Shown here piece by piece: positions 52,965 through 61,992 of a stretch of 64,000 bases of DNA. Origin of the DNA: Chitinophagaceae bacterium UBA2375 (lineage in GTDB: Bacteria > Bacteroidota > Bacteroidia > Chitinophagales > Chitinophagaceae). The number at the start of each line of letters is the position of its first letter. Within the stretch, counting starts at the first letter, position 1. The stretch is from the NCBI GenBank assembly GCA_002343985.1, contig DDTB01000010.1, forward strand, positions 124,001 through 188,000. Direction: 5' to 3'. A program made the position numbers and the translations under genes. The notes beneath the pieces are model-generated. The model did no database searches, had not been told where the DNA came from, and saw only the letters and a list, made by a program, of their open reading frames with translations.

Positions 52965-53375
52965 ATGGCATACTGGCTCATTAAATCTGAACCTTTCAAA
53001 TACAGTTGGGAACAATTCCTGCAAGACAAGCAAACATATTGGGATGGCGTACGCAATTATGCCGCCCGTAATAACCTCCGCGCCATGAAGAAAAACGACC
53101 TCGCTTTTTTCTATCACAGCAACGAGGGCATGGAAATTGTCGGCATTGCCAAAATTATTAAAGAAGCCTACCAGGATCCCACCACGGAAGAAACCGCCTG
53201 GGTGGTGGTGGATGTAAAGCCTTACCGCACCCTGAAAAAACCTGTAAGCCTGGCCATGATTAAAGCCGATAAAGCTTTACAAAATATGGCATTGGTCAAA
53301 CTATCACGTCTTTCTGTACAGCCTGTTTCGGTGGAAGAGTGGGAGCGTGTACTGGAACTCGCCGGTGAAAAATAA
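52965..53375 (+). CDS. EVE domain protein
   Basis: 136 residues, a single EVE domain (PUA-like superfamily). YWLIKSEPFKYSWEQF at the start, YWDGVRNYAARNNLRAMKKNDLAFFYHSN in the centre, and the AWVVVDVKPYRTLKKPVSLAMIK segment are typical. EVE domains bind modified bases in DNA or RNA, as do YTH and SRA domains; standalone EVE proteins are common in bacteria and have no firm role. Seventeen bases after the LutA-like gene. Confidence 0.9.
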   Translation: MAYWLIKSEPFKYSWEQFLQDKQTYWDGVRNYAARNNLRAMKKNDLAFFYHSNEGMEIVGIAKIIKEAYQDPTTEETAWVVVDVKPYRTLKKPVSLAMIKADKALQNMALVKLSRLSVQPVSVEEWERVLELAGEK

Positions 53376-53436
53376 CAGGCCCATTGCATGCTTGTCCGCA
53401 TTTCTTTGTATTTTAATCCACTGAACAGGATAAAAC

Positions 53437-54159
53437 ATGCCGGATATTTTTTACGATCCTCCCAATAGGTCCCGCCTCGTGGTATTATCCGGTGCGGGCA
53501 TTTCCGCAGAGAGCGGATTGAAAACATTTCGCGACAGCGACGGTTTATGGATGGGCTACAATATCGAAGATGTGGCCACTCCACGCGCATTCCAGCGCGA
53601 TCCCCAACTTGTGCTCGACTTCTACAATATGCGCAGGAGGGATGTGGCCAACGCTCAACCCAATGAAGCGCATATACAACTGGCGAAACTGGAGGAAAAA
53701 TATCATGTAACCATTATCACCCAGAATATTGATGACCTCCATGAACGCGCAGGCTCCAGCCGCGTGCTGCATTTACATGGAGAGATTTTTAAGATGAGGA
53801 GTTCGGCAGGACCTGATTACCGTCACATCACAGACATCAGGGGTGATATTAAATTGGGTGATTTGGCGCCGGATCAAACACAGTACCGTCCGCATATTGT
53901 CTGGTTCGAAGAAGCCGTACCCATGATTGAAACAGCGGCGGAGATTATGCAGGCAGCGGATATTTTTTTACTGGTCGGCACTTCATTACAGGTTTACCCG
54001 GCGGCCGGGTTGATACATTACCTTCCGGAAGACGCTCTGAAATTTGTATTGGATAAAAAAGTGCCCCCGATTCAAGGCGACCAGGTGTTTACCATTATTG
54101 AAAAGCCCGCAACTGAAGGCATTCACGATTTTTTGAATTGCCTGCAATGCATCATGTGA
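53437..54159 (+). CDS. Sir2-family NAD-dependent protein deacylase without zinc cysteines
   Basis: 240 residues. NAD-binding GAGISAESGLKTFRDSDGLW, substrate motif FYNMRRRD with the Tyr-x-x-Arg of class III (CobB-type) sirtuins that favours succinyl/malonyl groups, catalytic region TQNIDDLHERAG and HLHGE. The short insertion where four zinc-binding Cys normally sit contains no Cys at all (about residues 115-145). This suggests a zinc-free small domain. It converges with the saccharopine dehydrogenase gene, the two stops being seven bases apart. Confidence 0.85.
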   Translation: MPDIFYDPPNRSRLVVLSGAGISAESGLKTFRDSDGLWMGYNIEDVATPRAFQRDPQLVLDFYNMRRRDVANAQPNEAHIQLAKLEEKYHVTIITQNIDDLHERAGSSRVLHLHGEIFKMRSSAGPDYRHITDIRGDIKLGDLAPDQTQYRPHIVWFEEAVPMIETAAEIMQAADIFLLVGTSLQVYPAAGLIHYLPEDALKFVLDKKVPPIQGDQVFTIIEKPATEGIHDFLNCLQCIM

Positions 54160-54166
54160 TATCGCC

Positions 54167-55729
54167 TCAGGCGGTTCCGGCATCCACGGTTTTTTCCGTA
54201 AAACAAATGCCCAGTTGATTCAACTCCTGCATGACCGGCTGGTAAATCAACGGATCAATAGGTATACGCACACCGGTCATGGATAATTTGCCCTCCAATA
54301 CCAGTTTGGCCGCGATGCCCAGTGGCAGGCCTACGGTTTTTGCCATGGCTGTCGATACATGATCGTCGCCTAACACCACCAGCAAACTTTCCGCATGATA
54401 ACGGTGATGGTTAAGCGAATAATCAATTTCATGCAGCATCACAATCATGTCCTTGTCGCCATCCCTGAGCGCCAGCTTTTTTTCCAGAGCCAGTTGCAAC
54501 ACATCCGCGGCGCTGCAATACCCTTTATTAATCTTTGTTTCGGCATCATCCAGGCCCAGGAAAAATAATTGTTTTAAAGTCAGGTTGGCCTCATGTATCT
54601 GGTGGTTGAGTTCCGATGCGGTGCGTTGCTTTAGCAGGTCCAGGTCAATATCCTGCAATTCGCCCTTTTCATCAACCAGCATCAGGTGGTCGGGTATTTC
54701 CTGTCCGCTCTTTTCCGTTTCTTTTTCAATCTGCATCAGTTTGTGCAGGTTTTCGAGGAGTTCCTTTGTCTTGGCGAAACGTTCGGATAATTTATGGTCA
54801 AGCCATTGGTCGAATCCATGCCGTTGCATGTGTTGTTTGTAAAAATCGAGCAGGCTCAACCCATCGGTTTGGTACATCGGCGCCTCATCCGTGAGTTTTA
54901 ATTCGATGAGGTTTTTCCATCCGTACATAAAATCCGGGTACCTCAATGTTGTACGCACAAATGTTGAAGCATTTTCCAATCCGTAAACTGAAATATAAGG
55001 AAGGCTGTTCCTGTTTGGGTAATAGCTTAAAGTGCCGATGCCGGGATAATCCACGGGCACCTGTCGTATTGGGTTGAACAATTGTTCATATGGTTCATCC
55101 ACGGTTTGCCCGTTTTCCCGGTAAATGGCACCCGCTTTTCCGGCCAGCACCACATTACGGGGGTTCCAACTGATTTTATAATGCCAGGGGTTGTCGTCGC
55201 TCTCCGGCGCAACAAGCCCGCCGCAATGGCTTTTAAAGGATTCAATCACCCCGCCTTTATCCCTGATCTCCTGTATCATCTGCATCGCGCTCATATGGTC
55301 GATGCCCGGGTCGAGCCCCATTTCACATAAAAATAACAGCCCTTTTTCACGTGCCTGTGCATCCAGGGATTTAATGTCGTCATCGGCATAGGAAGCGGTA
55401 AGCAGGTGCTTGCCCAGGTCGATGCAGTCTCGCGCGATCAGGATGTGCAGGGCAGGGGGCATCATGGAAATCACCAGGCTGGAGTGGGCGATTAATTCAC
55501 GGCGCATATCCGTATCCGTTATATCCAGGGCGATGGCATGCGCGTTTGGGTGTTTTCCCGTTTTTGATTGCACAAGTTCGAGGCTGGCATCTGCCACTAC
55601 CACGCTCCATTGATGGTTGGAGGCTTCAGATAAAAGATATTTAATGAGGACGGTGGCCGATTTACCGGCGCCGAATAAGAGGATTTGTTTCACCCAGGCG
55701 AATTTCCGGCAAGTTAGTTCTTGCGCCAT
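54167..55729 (-). CDS. Saccharopine dehydrogenase family protein
   Basis: 520 residues from ATG 55729; a GTG at 55693 (Val-Lys-Gln-Ile) matches the usual N-terminus more closely and is an alternative. The Rossmann motif LFGAGKSATVLIKYLL and the MMPPALHILIARDCIDLGKHLLTASYADDDIKSLDAQAREKGLLFL region are characteristic. A long C-terminal extension after about 430 includes YCSAADVLQLALEKKL. Family members act in lysine metabolism or carboxynorspermidine synthesis. The length favours a saccharopine dehydrogenase/LYS9-type enzyme. Substrate not fixed by context. Confidence 0.82.
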   Translation of the reverse strand: MAQELTCRKFAWVKQILLFGAGKSATVLIKYLLSEASNHQWSVVVADASLELVQSKTGKHPNAHAIALDITDTDMRRELIAHSSLVISMMPPALHILIARDCIDLGKHLLTASYADDDIKSLDAQAREKGLLFLCEMGLDPGIDHMSAMQMIQEIRDKGGVIESFKSHCGGLVAPESDDNPWHYKISWNPRNVVLAGKAGAIYRENGQTVDEPYEQLFNPIRQVPVDYPGIGTLSYYPNRNSLPYISVYGLENASTFVRTTLRYPDFMYGWKNLIELKLTDEAPMYQTDGLSLLDFYKQHMQRHGFDQWLDHKLSERFAKTKELLENLHKLMQIEKETEKSGQEIPDHLMLVDEKGELQDIDLDLLKQRTASELNHQIHEANLTLKQLFFLGLDDAETKINKGYCSAADVLQLALEKKLALRDGDKDMIVMLHEIDYSLNHHRYHAESLLVVLGDDHVSTAMAKTVGLPLGIAAKLVLEGKLSMTGVRIPIDPLIYQPVMQELNQLGICFTEKTVDAGTA

Positions 55730-55861
55730 TGATGTCCAAGATAAAACCCTAAAACCGAGGTTAAAATTTTGTCGCCAAAAATCCCCACAAAAGCTTGAAA
55801 ATGTGGGTAAAAAAGGGCACGGAAAATGCCCGGAAAAAAGGGTAAAGCGGCTTATTTTGGT

Positions 55862-55869
55862 TACCTTTG
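55862..55869 (+). promoter_or_regulatory. -7 box of gyrA
   Basis: TACCTTTG followed by C, 17 bases before the ATG at 55887. It lies in the upstream part of the open frame (55617-55886), which shows that the frame's earlier start is not used. Confidence 0.55.
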
Positions 55870-55886
55870 CAGGCGATAGAAAATAT

Positions 55887-58445
55887 ATGGAAAATCAGGA
55901 AAATATTGGCGACAACATCCCCGAAAACAGGGGCAAAATCATCCCGGTAAATATTGAAGAACAAATGAAGACCTCTTACATTGATTACTCCATGAGTGTC
56001 ATTGTAGGCAGGGCCCTTCCAGATGTGCGCGACGGTTTGAAACCCGTTCACCGCCGTGTACTTTTTGGTATGTATGAACTGGGCAACACCAGCAATAAGC
56101 CTTATAAGAAATCAGCCCGTATTGTGGGTGAGGTAATGGGTAAATACCATCCGCATGGTGATTCGTCCATTTACGATACCATGGTGCGTATGGCTCAGGA
56201 ATGGGCGATGCGTTACAAACTGGTTGACGGTCAGGGTAATTTCGGCAGCCAGGATGGCGATATGCCGGCGGCCATGCGTTACACCGAAGTCAGGATGGAA
56301 CGCTTCGCTGAAGCGATGATGGATGATATTGATAAGGAAACGGTGGATTTCCAGTATAACTTCGACGACTCCCTGCAGGAACCAACGGTGCTGCCTACAC
56401 GAATCCCGCAACTCCTGCTGAATGGCAGCAGCGGTATCGCCGTAGGTATGGCCACCAATATGATGCCGCATAACCTGAACGAAGTGGTGGATGGCTGCAT
56501 CGCGTATATCGATAATCCCGACATCAGCATTGAAGAACTTATCAAGCACGTGAAAGCCCCCGATTTTCCTACCGGCGGCATTATTTACGGGTACGAAGGC
56601 GTAAAGCAGGCTTTGATGACCGGCAGGGGCCGCGTTGTCCTGCGTGGTAAAACCACGGTGGAAACGGATGCACGTGGCCGCGAAAAAATCATCATCACCG
56701 AAGTGCCTTACCAGGTGAACCGTGATACGCTCACGCAAAAAATCGGTGACCTGATCAACGAAAAAGTAATTGAAGGCATCACAGATGTTAACAACGAAAG
56801 CAATAACAAAGAAGGCACACGTATTGTGGTTGAACTGCGTAAAGACGCTGTTGCACAGGTAGCCATCAACCAGTTATACAAACATTCTGACCTCCAGACT
56901 TCATACGGCATCAACAATGTTGCCCTGGTGAAGGGCAGGCCCAAGATCCTGAACATCAAACACCTGATTTCAGAATTTATTGATTTCCGTCATGATGTTG
57001 TGGTGCGACGCACGCAGTACGAATTGCGTAAGGCTGAAGAAAGGGCGCATATCCTTGAAGGGTATATCATTGCCCTGGACCACCTGGATGCGGTGATCAA
57101 ACTGATACGGGAAAGTTCGACGCCTCAAATCGCGCATGACGGATTGGTGAATGAGTTTGGCATGTCAGACATCCAGGCCAAAGCCGTACTGGAGTTGAGG
57201 CTGCAGCGACTGACCGGTATGGAGATAAACAAAATCCGGGAAGAGCATGCCGAGATCATGGCATTGATCGCAAGGTTGAAAGAGATATTGGCTAACCAGC
57301 ACCTTCGTTTCGAGATCATCAAAAACGAATTGCTGGAAGTTAAGGCGAAATTTGGCGATGCCCGCAAATCCGAAATCGTATATGCGGATGACGAGATGAA
57401 TATGCTCGACCTGATTGAGGAAGAAGATGTGGTGGTGACCATTTCGCACCTGGGTTATATCAAGCGTACACCGGCAACCGACTACAGGCAACAGCGCCGT
57501 GGTGGACGTGGCGCCAAGGGCAGTAGTACCCGCCAGGAAGATTATATAGAACATTTGTTTGTGGCATCCACGCACCATACTTTGCTGGTGTTCACCGAAA
57601 AGGGCAAATGCTTCTGGCTGAAAGTGTACCAGATCCCAGAAGGCGACCGTACCAGCAAGGGAAGGGCGATTCAAAACTTATTGCAAATTCCACAGGATGA
57701 TAAAGTTCGTGCCATTATTGATGTAATGAACCTTGAGGATGAAGAGTACCTCAATAAGCATTTTATCGTGCTCTGCACCAAAAATGGCATCATCAAGAAA
57801 ACCGACCTGAAAGATTTCAGCCGCCCGCGCCAAAGCGGCATTATTGCCATCCAGGTTTTGGATGGCGACCAGTTGCTGGCAGCCAGGCTGACGGATGGTA
57901 ATTGCGAAATCATGATGGCTGTGAAAAGCGGACGTGCCATACGTTTCCCGGAAAGTACGGTGCGTTCCACCGGGCGCGGAGCCATCGGTGTAAGCGGTAT
58001 CGACCTGGACGAAAAGAATGATGAGGTGGTGGGAATGATTTGTGTGAATAGGGACGATAAATCGAAAACCGTGCTGGTGGTGAGTGAAAAAGGATATGGT
58101 AAGCGCACATTCATTGATGACCCCGAAACCGGTGAACCGGTTTACCGGATTACCAACCGCGGGGGCAAGGGCGTGAAAACCATACAGATCACAGAAAAAA
58201 CCGGCCTGTTGGTTGGACTTTTGGATGTGACCGAAAAAGAGGATTTGATGATTACCTGCCTGTCGGGCGTCACTATCCGCATGCCGGTCAGCCAGATCAG
58301 CGAACAAGGAAGGGCCACACAGGGTGTAAAACTGATCCGCGTAGATGATGGCGATGCCATCGCCGCCATTACCCAATTGGATGAAGATGGTGAGGATGAG
58401 GAAACCGAAGGGTCCGAAGCCGCAGCAACGGAAACAGGAGCATAA
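55887..58445 (+). CDS. gyrA: DNA gyrase subunit A
   Basis: 852 residues from ATG 55887; the frame is open back to 55617 without conservation. GyrA cleaves and rejoins DNA in the A2B2 gyrase. The catalytic Tyr is in AAMRYTEVRM at residue 132. The quinolone-determining region is KYHPHGDSSIYD, where Ser93 and Asp97 correspond to E. coli Ser83 and Asp87, so the classical resistance positions are wild type. The C-terminal beta-pinwheel has the GyrA-box-like RRGGRGAKGSST segment (about 537-548). It ends in an acidic tail rich in Glu and Asp. Single-gene unit with terminator. Confidence 0.96.
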   Translation: MENQENIGDNIPENRGKIIPVNIEEQMKTSYIDYSMSVIVGRALPDVRDGLKPVHRRVLFGMYELGNTSNKPYKKSARIVGEVMGKYHPHGDSSIYDTMVRMAQEWAMRYKLVDGQGNFGSQDGDMPAAMRYTEVRMERFAEAMMDDIDKETVDFQYNFDDSLQEPTVLPTRIPQLLLNGSSGIAVGMATNMMPHNLNEVVDGCIAYIDNPDISIEELIKHVKAPDFPTGGIIYGYEGVKQALMTGRGRVVLRGKTTVETDARGREKIIITEVPYQVNRDTLTQKIGDLINEKVIEGITDVNNESNNKEGTRIVVELRKDAVAQVAINQLYKHSDLQTSYGINNVALVKGRPKILNIKHLISEFIDFRHDVVVRRTQYELRKAEERAHILEGYIIALDHLDAVIKLIRESSTPQIAHDGLVNEFGMSDIQAKAVLELRLQRLTGMEINKIREEHAEIMALIARLKEILANQHLRFEIIKNELLEVKAKFGDARKSEIVYADDEMNMLDLIEEEDVVVTISHLGYIKRTPATDYRQQRRGGRGAKGSSTRQEDYIEHLFVASTHHTLLVFTEKGKCFWLKVYQIPEGDRTSKGRAIQNLLQIPQDDKVRAIIDVMNLEDEEYLNKHFIVLCTKNGIIKKTDLKDFSRPRQSGIIAIQVLDGDQLLAARLTDGNCEIMMAVKSGRAIRFPESTVRSTGRGAIGVSGIDLDEKNDEVVGMICVNRDDKSKTVLVVSEKGYGKRTFIDDPETGEPVYRITNRGGKGVKTIQITEKTGLLVGLLDVTEKEDLMITCLSGVTIRMPVSQISEQGRATQGVKLIRVDDGDAIAAITQLDEDGEDEETEGSEAAATETGA

Positions 58446-58465
58446 TTTATTTTAACCGCATACAG

Positions 58466-58489
58466 GCCGTCAACACGACGGCATTTTTT
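58466..58489 (+). terminator. Intrinsic terminator of gyrA
   Basis: A 6-bp stem, GCCGTC at 58466-58471 with GACGGC at 58477-58482, has an AACAC loop and a T-run at 58484-58489. Confidence 0.85.
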
Positions 58490-58644
58490 AATTCATGACA
58501 CTTGACAATCATTTAAATAGGGCGTATATCTCATTTTTTACATGAAACACTGGCTTTAATAATATACAGGTAAAATGCCGTTACCCTTTCCAGGCGTAAA
58601 TATTTTTTAATACGGGTCTGAGCCGGGAAATAAATAAATCTTCA

Positions 58645-58652
58645 TATTTTTG
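58645..58652 (+). promoter_or_regulatory. -7 box of the 57-residue membrane protein gene
   Basis: TATTTTTG, 47 bases before the ATG at 58700. A CTG at 58618-58620 is the nearest -33-like triplet, but its spacing is 24 bases, so support is moderate. Confidence 0.4.
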
Positions 58653-58699
58653 TGTATATCCATTATCTATTTCATTAATCCAATATAAAGCTTACCAGG

Positions 58700-58873
58700 A
58701 TGACGAAACCGGAATTTCTGCAAGAGTCGGATCTGGATCATGACTATATCCAGGATGATGACTATTCGGCGGTAAACCGCAATAACGACAATGCGATGAA
58801 TTATTTTTTAAAATTCATCCTTGTGCTGGGTGGTGCAGGACTTATCTACATGTACCTGACCGGAAAATTGTAA
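58700..58873 (+). CDS. Small single-pass membrane protein (57 residues)
   Basis: ATG 58700 to TAA 58871-58873. The N-terminal half is acidic (DLDHDYIQDDDYSAV), followed by an Asn-rich hinge (NRNNDNAMN) and one membrane helix (YFLKFILVLGGAGLIYMYLTG), ending in Lys-Leu. The charge pattern suggests an N-in or peripheral acidic tail and a tail-anchored helix. No family recognised. The unit is bounded by a -7 box and a terminator. Two Asp-Asp runs and aromatic residues in the tail suggest a binding surface. Codon use is like the neighbours. Confidence 0.6.
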   Translation: MTKPEFLQESDLDHDYIQDDDYSAVNRNNDNAMNYFLKFILVLGGAGLIYMYLTGKL

Positions 58874-58899
58874 TTCAGCGATTGAGATTATATAGGAGA

Positions 58900-58926
58900 G
58901 CGTTGCCAGTAGGGCGACGCTTTTTT
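58900..58926 (+). terminator. Intrinsic terminator of the small membrane protein gene
   Basis: An 8-bp stem with one G-T pair (GCGTTGCC at 58900-58907 with GGCGACGC at 58913-58920) has a five-base loop and six T. Confidence 0.87.
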
Positions 58927-59045
58927 GTTTTGCGTAAGCCCGGTGAATGGAACCTGTATCCTTAGCTGCGGGGAATACAGTGGAAATGCCTATTTAACAT
59001 AATGTAAATTATATTCAAAAAGGACTGATTCAAGGGCGGCTCAGA

Positions 59046-61895
59046 TTACAGATCGCCGCCCATTCGCATTATGCGCATGCCGCCTCCGCCGCCGGGCATC
59101 ATTTGCATCGGTGATGGCTGCTGCCCGCCAAACTTGTTCAACCGGAAAATAAAACTCAGCATGAAATACCTGCCCAAACGGTTTGTCCGGGTATCGGTAA
59201 TGGCATTGGCCGTTACCTGGCGGTTCACAAAAATATTCTGGTTTAGTACGTCGAATGCCTGGAGCTTAACCGCCGCGTTTTTCTTCTTCAGGAATTGCTT
59301 TTCGATGGTTCCATTGATGATGAACGGGTTTTGCACCACATTATCTGAAAATCCCTGGTTCAAAGTTTTATCCAGGTCATAACTGATGATCCAGTCGCCT
59401 TTCAGGAAAATCCTGGCCGTGTGTGAAAATACCCAGGTACGCGCCGACTGGTCCTGCAGGTTCGCTGCAGCCAGGCTGTATTTGGTGTTATTGAGCGAAA
59501 AGTTCACACCTGTTGTGGTTTCCAGCCATTTTTTGATCCGTACATCCGTGGCAAAACGCTGAATAAAAATCCAGTTTTTTCCGATGTTTTTCTCTGAATT
59601 CAGGTAAGATATATTATTCACATAAGTCACAGTTCCGCCGAGGTTAAACACAAATTTCCTGTTCTGGACCGGTTTGGAAATATTATAAAACCCGGTGGCT
59701 GTATAAAAACCGTCTGTATTCCGGTACCTGATCTCCTGTCGGCCAAACGGTCCCAGCGGAATATTATCCGTAACGATTTTATCATTCGTAAATGAAAACA
59801 GGATATTTCCGAAAAACACGTTCCCGCTGATGAAATCAAAATTATTATACCGCAGGCTGAAGGTATTGCTGAATTCTGGCCTCAGGTCCGGGTTACCTAC
59901 TGTAACATACAATTGGTTGGAATAATCAGGTACGGGTTGCAATTGGGTGAATGATGGCTGTGACGTATTGCCGTTATAATTAATATTCAATGAACGGCTC
60001 CTTGAAAAGTTATAGGCGAAACGTACAACCGGGAAAAAGTTTACGAGGTTCTGTTTGTATTTGAACTTTCCGGTTACCGATTCAGTGCTGATGCTGGCCG
60101 GTTGCACCGCCATGCCAAGCGTGTAATTATATTTCTTTTCGGTGGTGCGGAAATTCACGCCAAACCGGTTGGTGATGTATTCGTTCTCAAAAATATTGCT
60201 CAGGCTGTCGCTGAAGGTTTTATCCCCCGTATTCGGGTTCACCAGGAAAGCTTCCCTGTCGTTGCCCGTTATCTGGTAACTGAACGCGTAATTGAATTCC
60301 AGGCTCCTTTTCTTGCTTAACGGTTCGGTGTATGAAGCCTGCGCCCTGATATTGCTGTTGTCATTATGCTGTGTTATGTATTGCCTGTTGAGCGTATCGA
60401 ACTGAAGCCCGTTCAGGTAGAAACTATTGGCGTTCACCAGGTCGTCGATACCGTCGGTATTGGATTCCCCGCCCGAAATATTCAACGATAGCGTACGGCC
60501 GCGTTTGCGGAACCTGTGATTGTATAATAATGTACCGTTGAAAGACGGCGATCTCGAATCCGATAACTGGTCAATATAGCCATCGTTCAGCAAGGCCCCT
60601 GTTTTATTAAACACCGAATTCAGCGTATAATACTCACCGTTAGTTTCACGCAAGGTGACGCCTGGCGTAAACTTGATGTAATTAAAGGAATCAATCCGGT
60701 ATTCCATATTGAAGCTGAACCTGTGGTTATTGTTGACTTCGTACTGGTTGGTATTCCTGTTGTTGATGTTGGTCTGGTTCTGAAATGTGTTTTGTTGCGT
60801 AACATCCCGTATGGTTAAAGTGCCGCGCCTCGAATAACTGTAACTGCCGTACACGGAGAGTTTCGGGCCCCACTCATCCCGGTAATTCACGCCAATGGAT
60901 TGTGTGCGCGCGATGCCGTCGTTGACACCCAGGTTGCCGAGCACGGAACCAATGCCCCCGCCGCCCTGCCCGATGCCAAAACTCCTCACCATGCTGCCAA
61001 TCATATTGCCCATGCTGCCCATGGCTGAACCAAAGGACCCGAAATTGAATAAACTCGCGTTGGTATTATTGATGTTTCCCAGCACGGATATCTGCTGGTT
61101 ATTGTTGAACCGGTTGAATGACACCGATGCCTGGTAACGGTCTTCCGTACCCGCACCCAGTGTTGTATTCCCAAAATATCCTTTGTTCTTGTCTTTCTTT
61201 AGCTGGATATTCATTGTTTTGCTGGGGTCCCCATCCTTGATGCCCGTGAATGCCGCCTGGTCGCCGTAATCATCTATGATCTGGATCCTATCTACCATAT
61301 CCGCGTTCAGTTCCCTGGTAGCCGTGGTTACATCGCCCCCAAAAAATTCCTTACCATTCACTTTCACTTTCGTTACCTGTTTTCCCTGCGCCGTTACCGT
61401 ACCGTCTTTATCTACCTGGACACCCGGCAGGTTCTTCAGTATCGCTTCTACATTGTCGTTCTTGCGGTACATGGTACTGTCTACCACATACGAAACCGTA
61501 TCTTCCTTGATCTGTATTTTTGAAGATTCCAGTGTGAGGTTTTCAAGCGTATTATCTCCCGGCTGCATGCTGATATCCGCGATCCGCTGCTCACTACTAA
61601 ATTGCGTATAGTCGTAACTGTTAAGGAATGGCTTGAAGCCCACATAAGTAACCCTTAACGCGAATTTCTTTTTCCTGAGGTTGGTGAACCGGTAAACGCC
61701 TTGTTCATTGGTTACGGCCTTAAGGGTATCCACATCACCCTGCACATAAAGCCAAACTGAAGCTTTAGTTAATGGGCGGCCTTCCTGGTTCAATACCTTC
61801 CCGGTAATGCCGAAGCCTGTTTGCGCCTGCGTGCCATGCGTCCAAAAAATCAGGATCATCATAAATGTAATAATCCTCATCATGTTATTCATCAT
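59046..61895 (-). CDS. TonB-dependent receptor-like outer membrane protein with a carboxypeptidase-regulatory-like domain
   Basis: 949 residues. Signal peptide (cleavage after AQA near residue 25), then a carboxypeptidase-D-regulatory-like domain (about 25-110, GFGITGKVLNQEGRPLTKASVWLY), a plug-like domain (about 125-230, with LKNLPGVQVDKDG and VKVNGKEFFGGD) and a beta barrel to the C-terminus. Two unusual Gly/Met-rich segments occur, near residues 300-325 and at the very end. The family includes outer membrane beta-barrel proteins that lack a clear TonB box; no SusD partner is adjacent. Ligand unknown. Confidence 0.87.
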   Translation of the reverse strand: MMNNMMRIITFMMILIFWTHGTQAQTGFGITGKVLNQEGRPLTKASVWLYVQGDVDTLKAVTNEQGVYRFTNLRKKKFALRVTYVGFKPFLNSYDYTQFSSEQRIADISMQPGDNTLENLTLESSKIQIKEDTVSYVVDSTMYRKNDNVEAILKNLPGVQVDKDGTVTAQGKQVTKVKVNGKEFFGGDVTTATRELNADMVDRIQIIDDYGDQAAFTGIKDGDPSKTMNIQLKKDKNKGYFGNTTLGAGTEDRYQASVSFNRFNNNQQISVLGNINNTNASLFNFGSFGSAMGSMGNMIGSMVRSFGIGQGGGGIGSVLGNLGVNDGIARTQSIGVNYRDEWGPKLSVYGSYSYSRRGTLTIRDVTQQNTFQNQTNINNRNTNQYEVNNNHRFSFNMEYRIDSFNYIKFTPGVTLRETNGEYYTLNSVFNKTGALLNDGYIDQLSDSRSPSFNGTLLYNHRFRKRGRTLSLNISGGESNTDGIDDLVNANSFYLNGLQFDTLNRQYITQHNDNSNIRAQASYTEPLSKKRSLEFNYAFSYQITGNDREAFLVNPNTGDKTFSDSLSNIFENEYITNRFGVNFRTTEKKYNYTLGMAVQPASISTESVTGKFKYKQNLVNFFPVVRFAYNFSRSRSLNINYNGNTSQPSFTQLQPVPDYSNQLYVTVGNPDLRPEFSNTFSLRYNNFDFISGNVFFGNILFSFTNDKIVTDNIPLGPFGRQEIRYRNTDGFYTATGFYNISKPVQNRKFVFNLGGTVTYVNNISYLNSEKNIGKNWIFIQRFATDVRIKKWLETTTGVNFSLNNTKYSLAAANLQDQSARTWVFSHTARIFLKGDWIISYDLDKTLNQGFSDNVVQNPFIINGTIEKQFLKKKNAAVKLQAFDVLNQNIFVNRQVTANAITDTRTNRLGRYFMLSFIFRLNKFGGQQPSPMQMMPGGGGGMRIMRMGGDL

Positions 61896-61992
61896 AATCC
61901 TTTAGTTAAGCGTCTGTTTCCTCAAATTTGGGCTAATCTACGAAGTCTTTCTTATTTATTGGATGAGTGGTGAAATTCAGGTACGAACAGGG

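Noticed and set aside
55617..55886. N-terminal extension of the gyrA frame
   Set aside because: It overlaps the divergent dehydrogenase gene and contains the gyrA -7 box; GyrA normally starts near MENQENIG.
59034..59061. GGGCGGC/GCCGCCC inverted repeat at the end of the outer membrane receptor gene
   Set aside because: The stem spans the stop codon and the U-run begins too far downstream on the minus strand for a convincing terminator.
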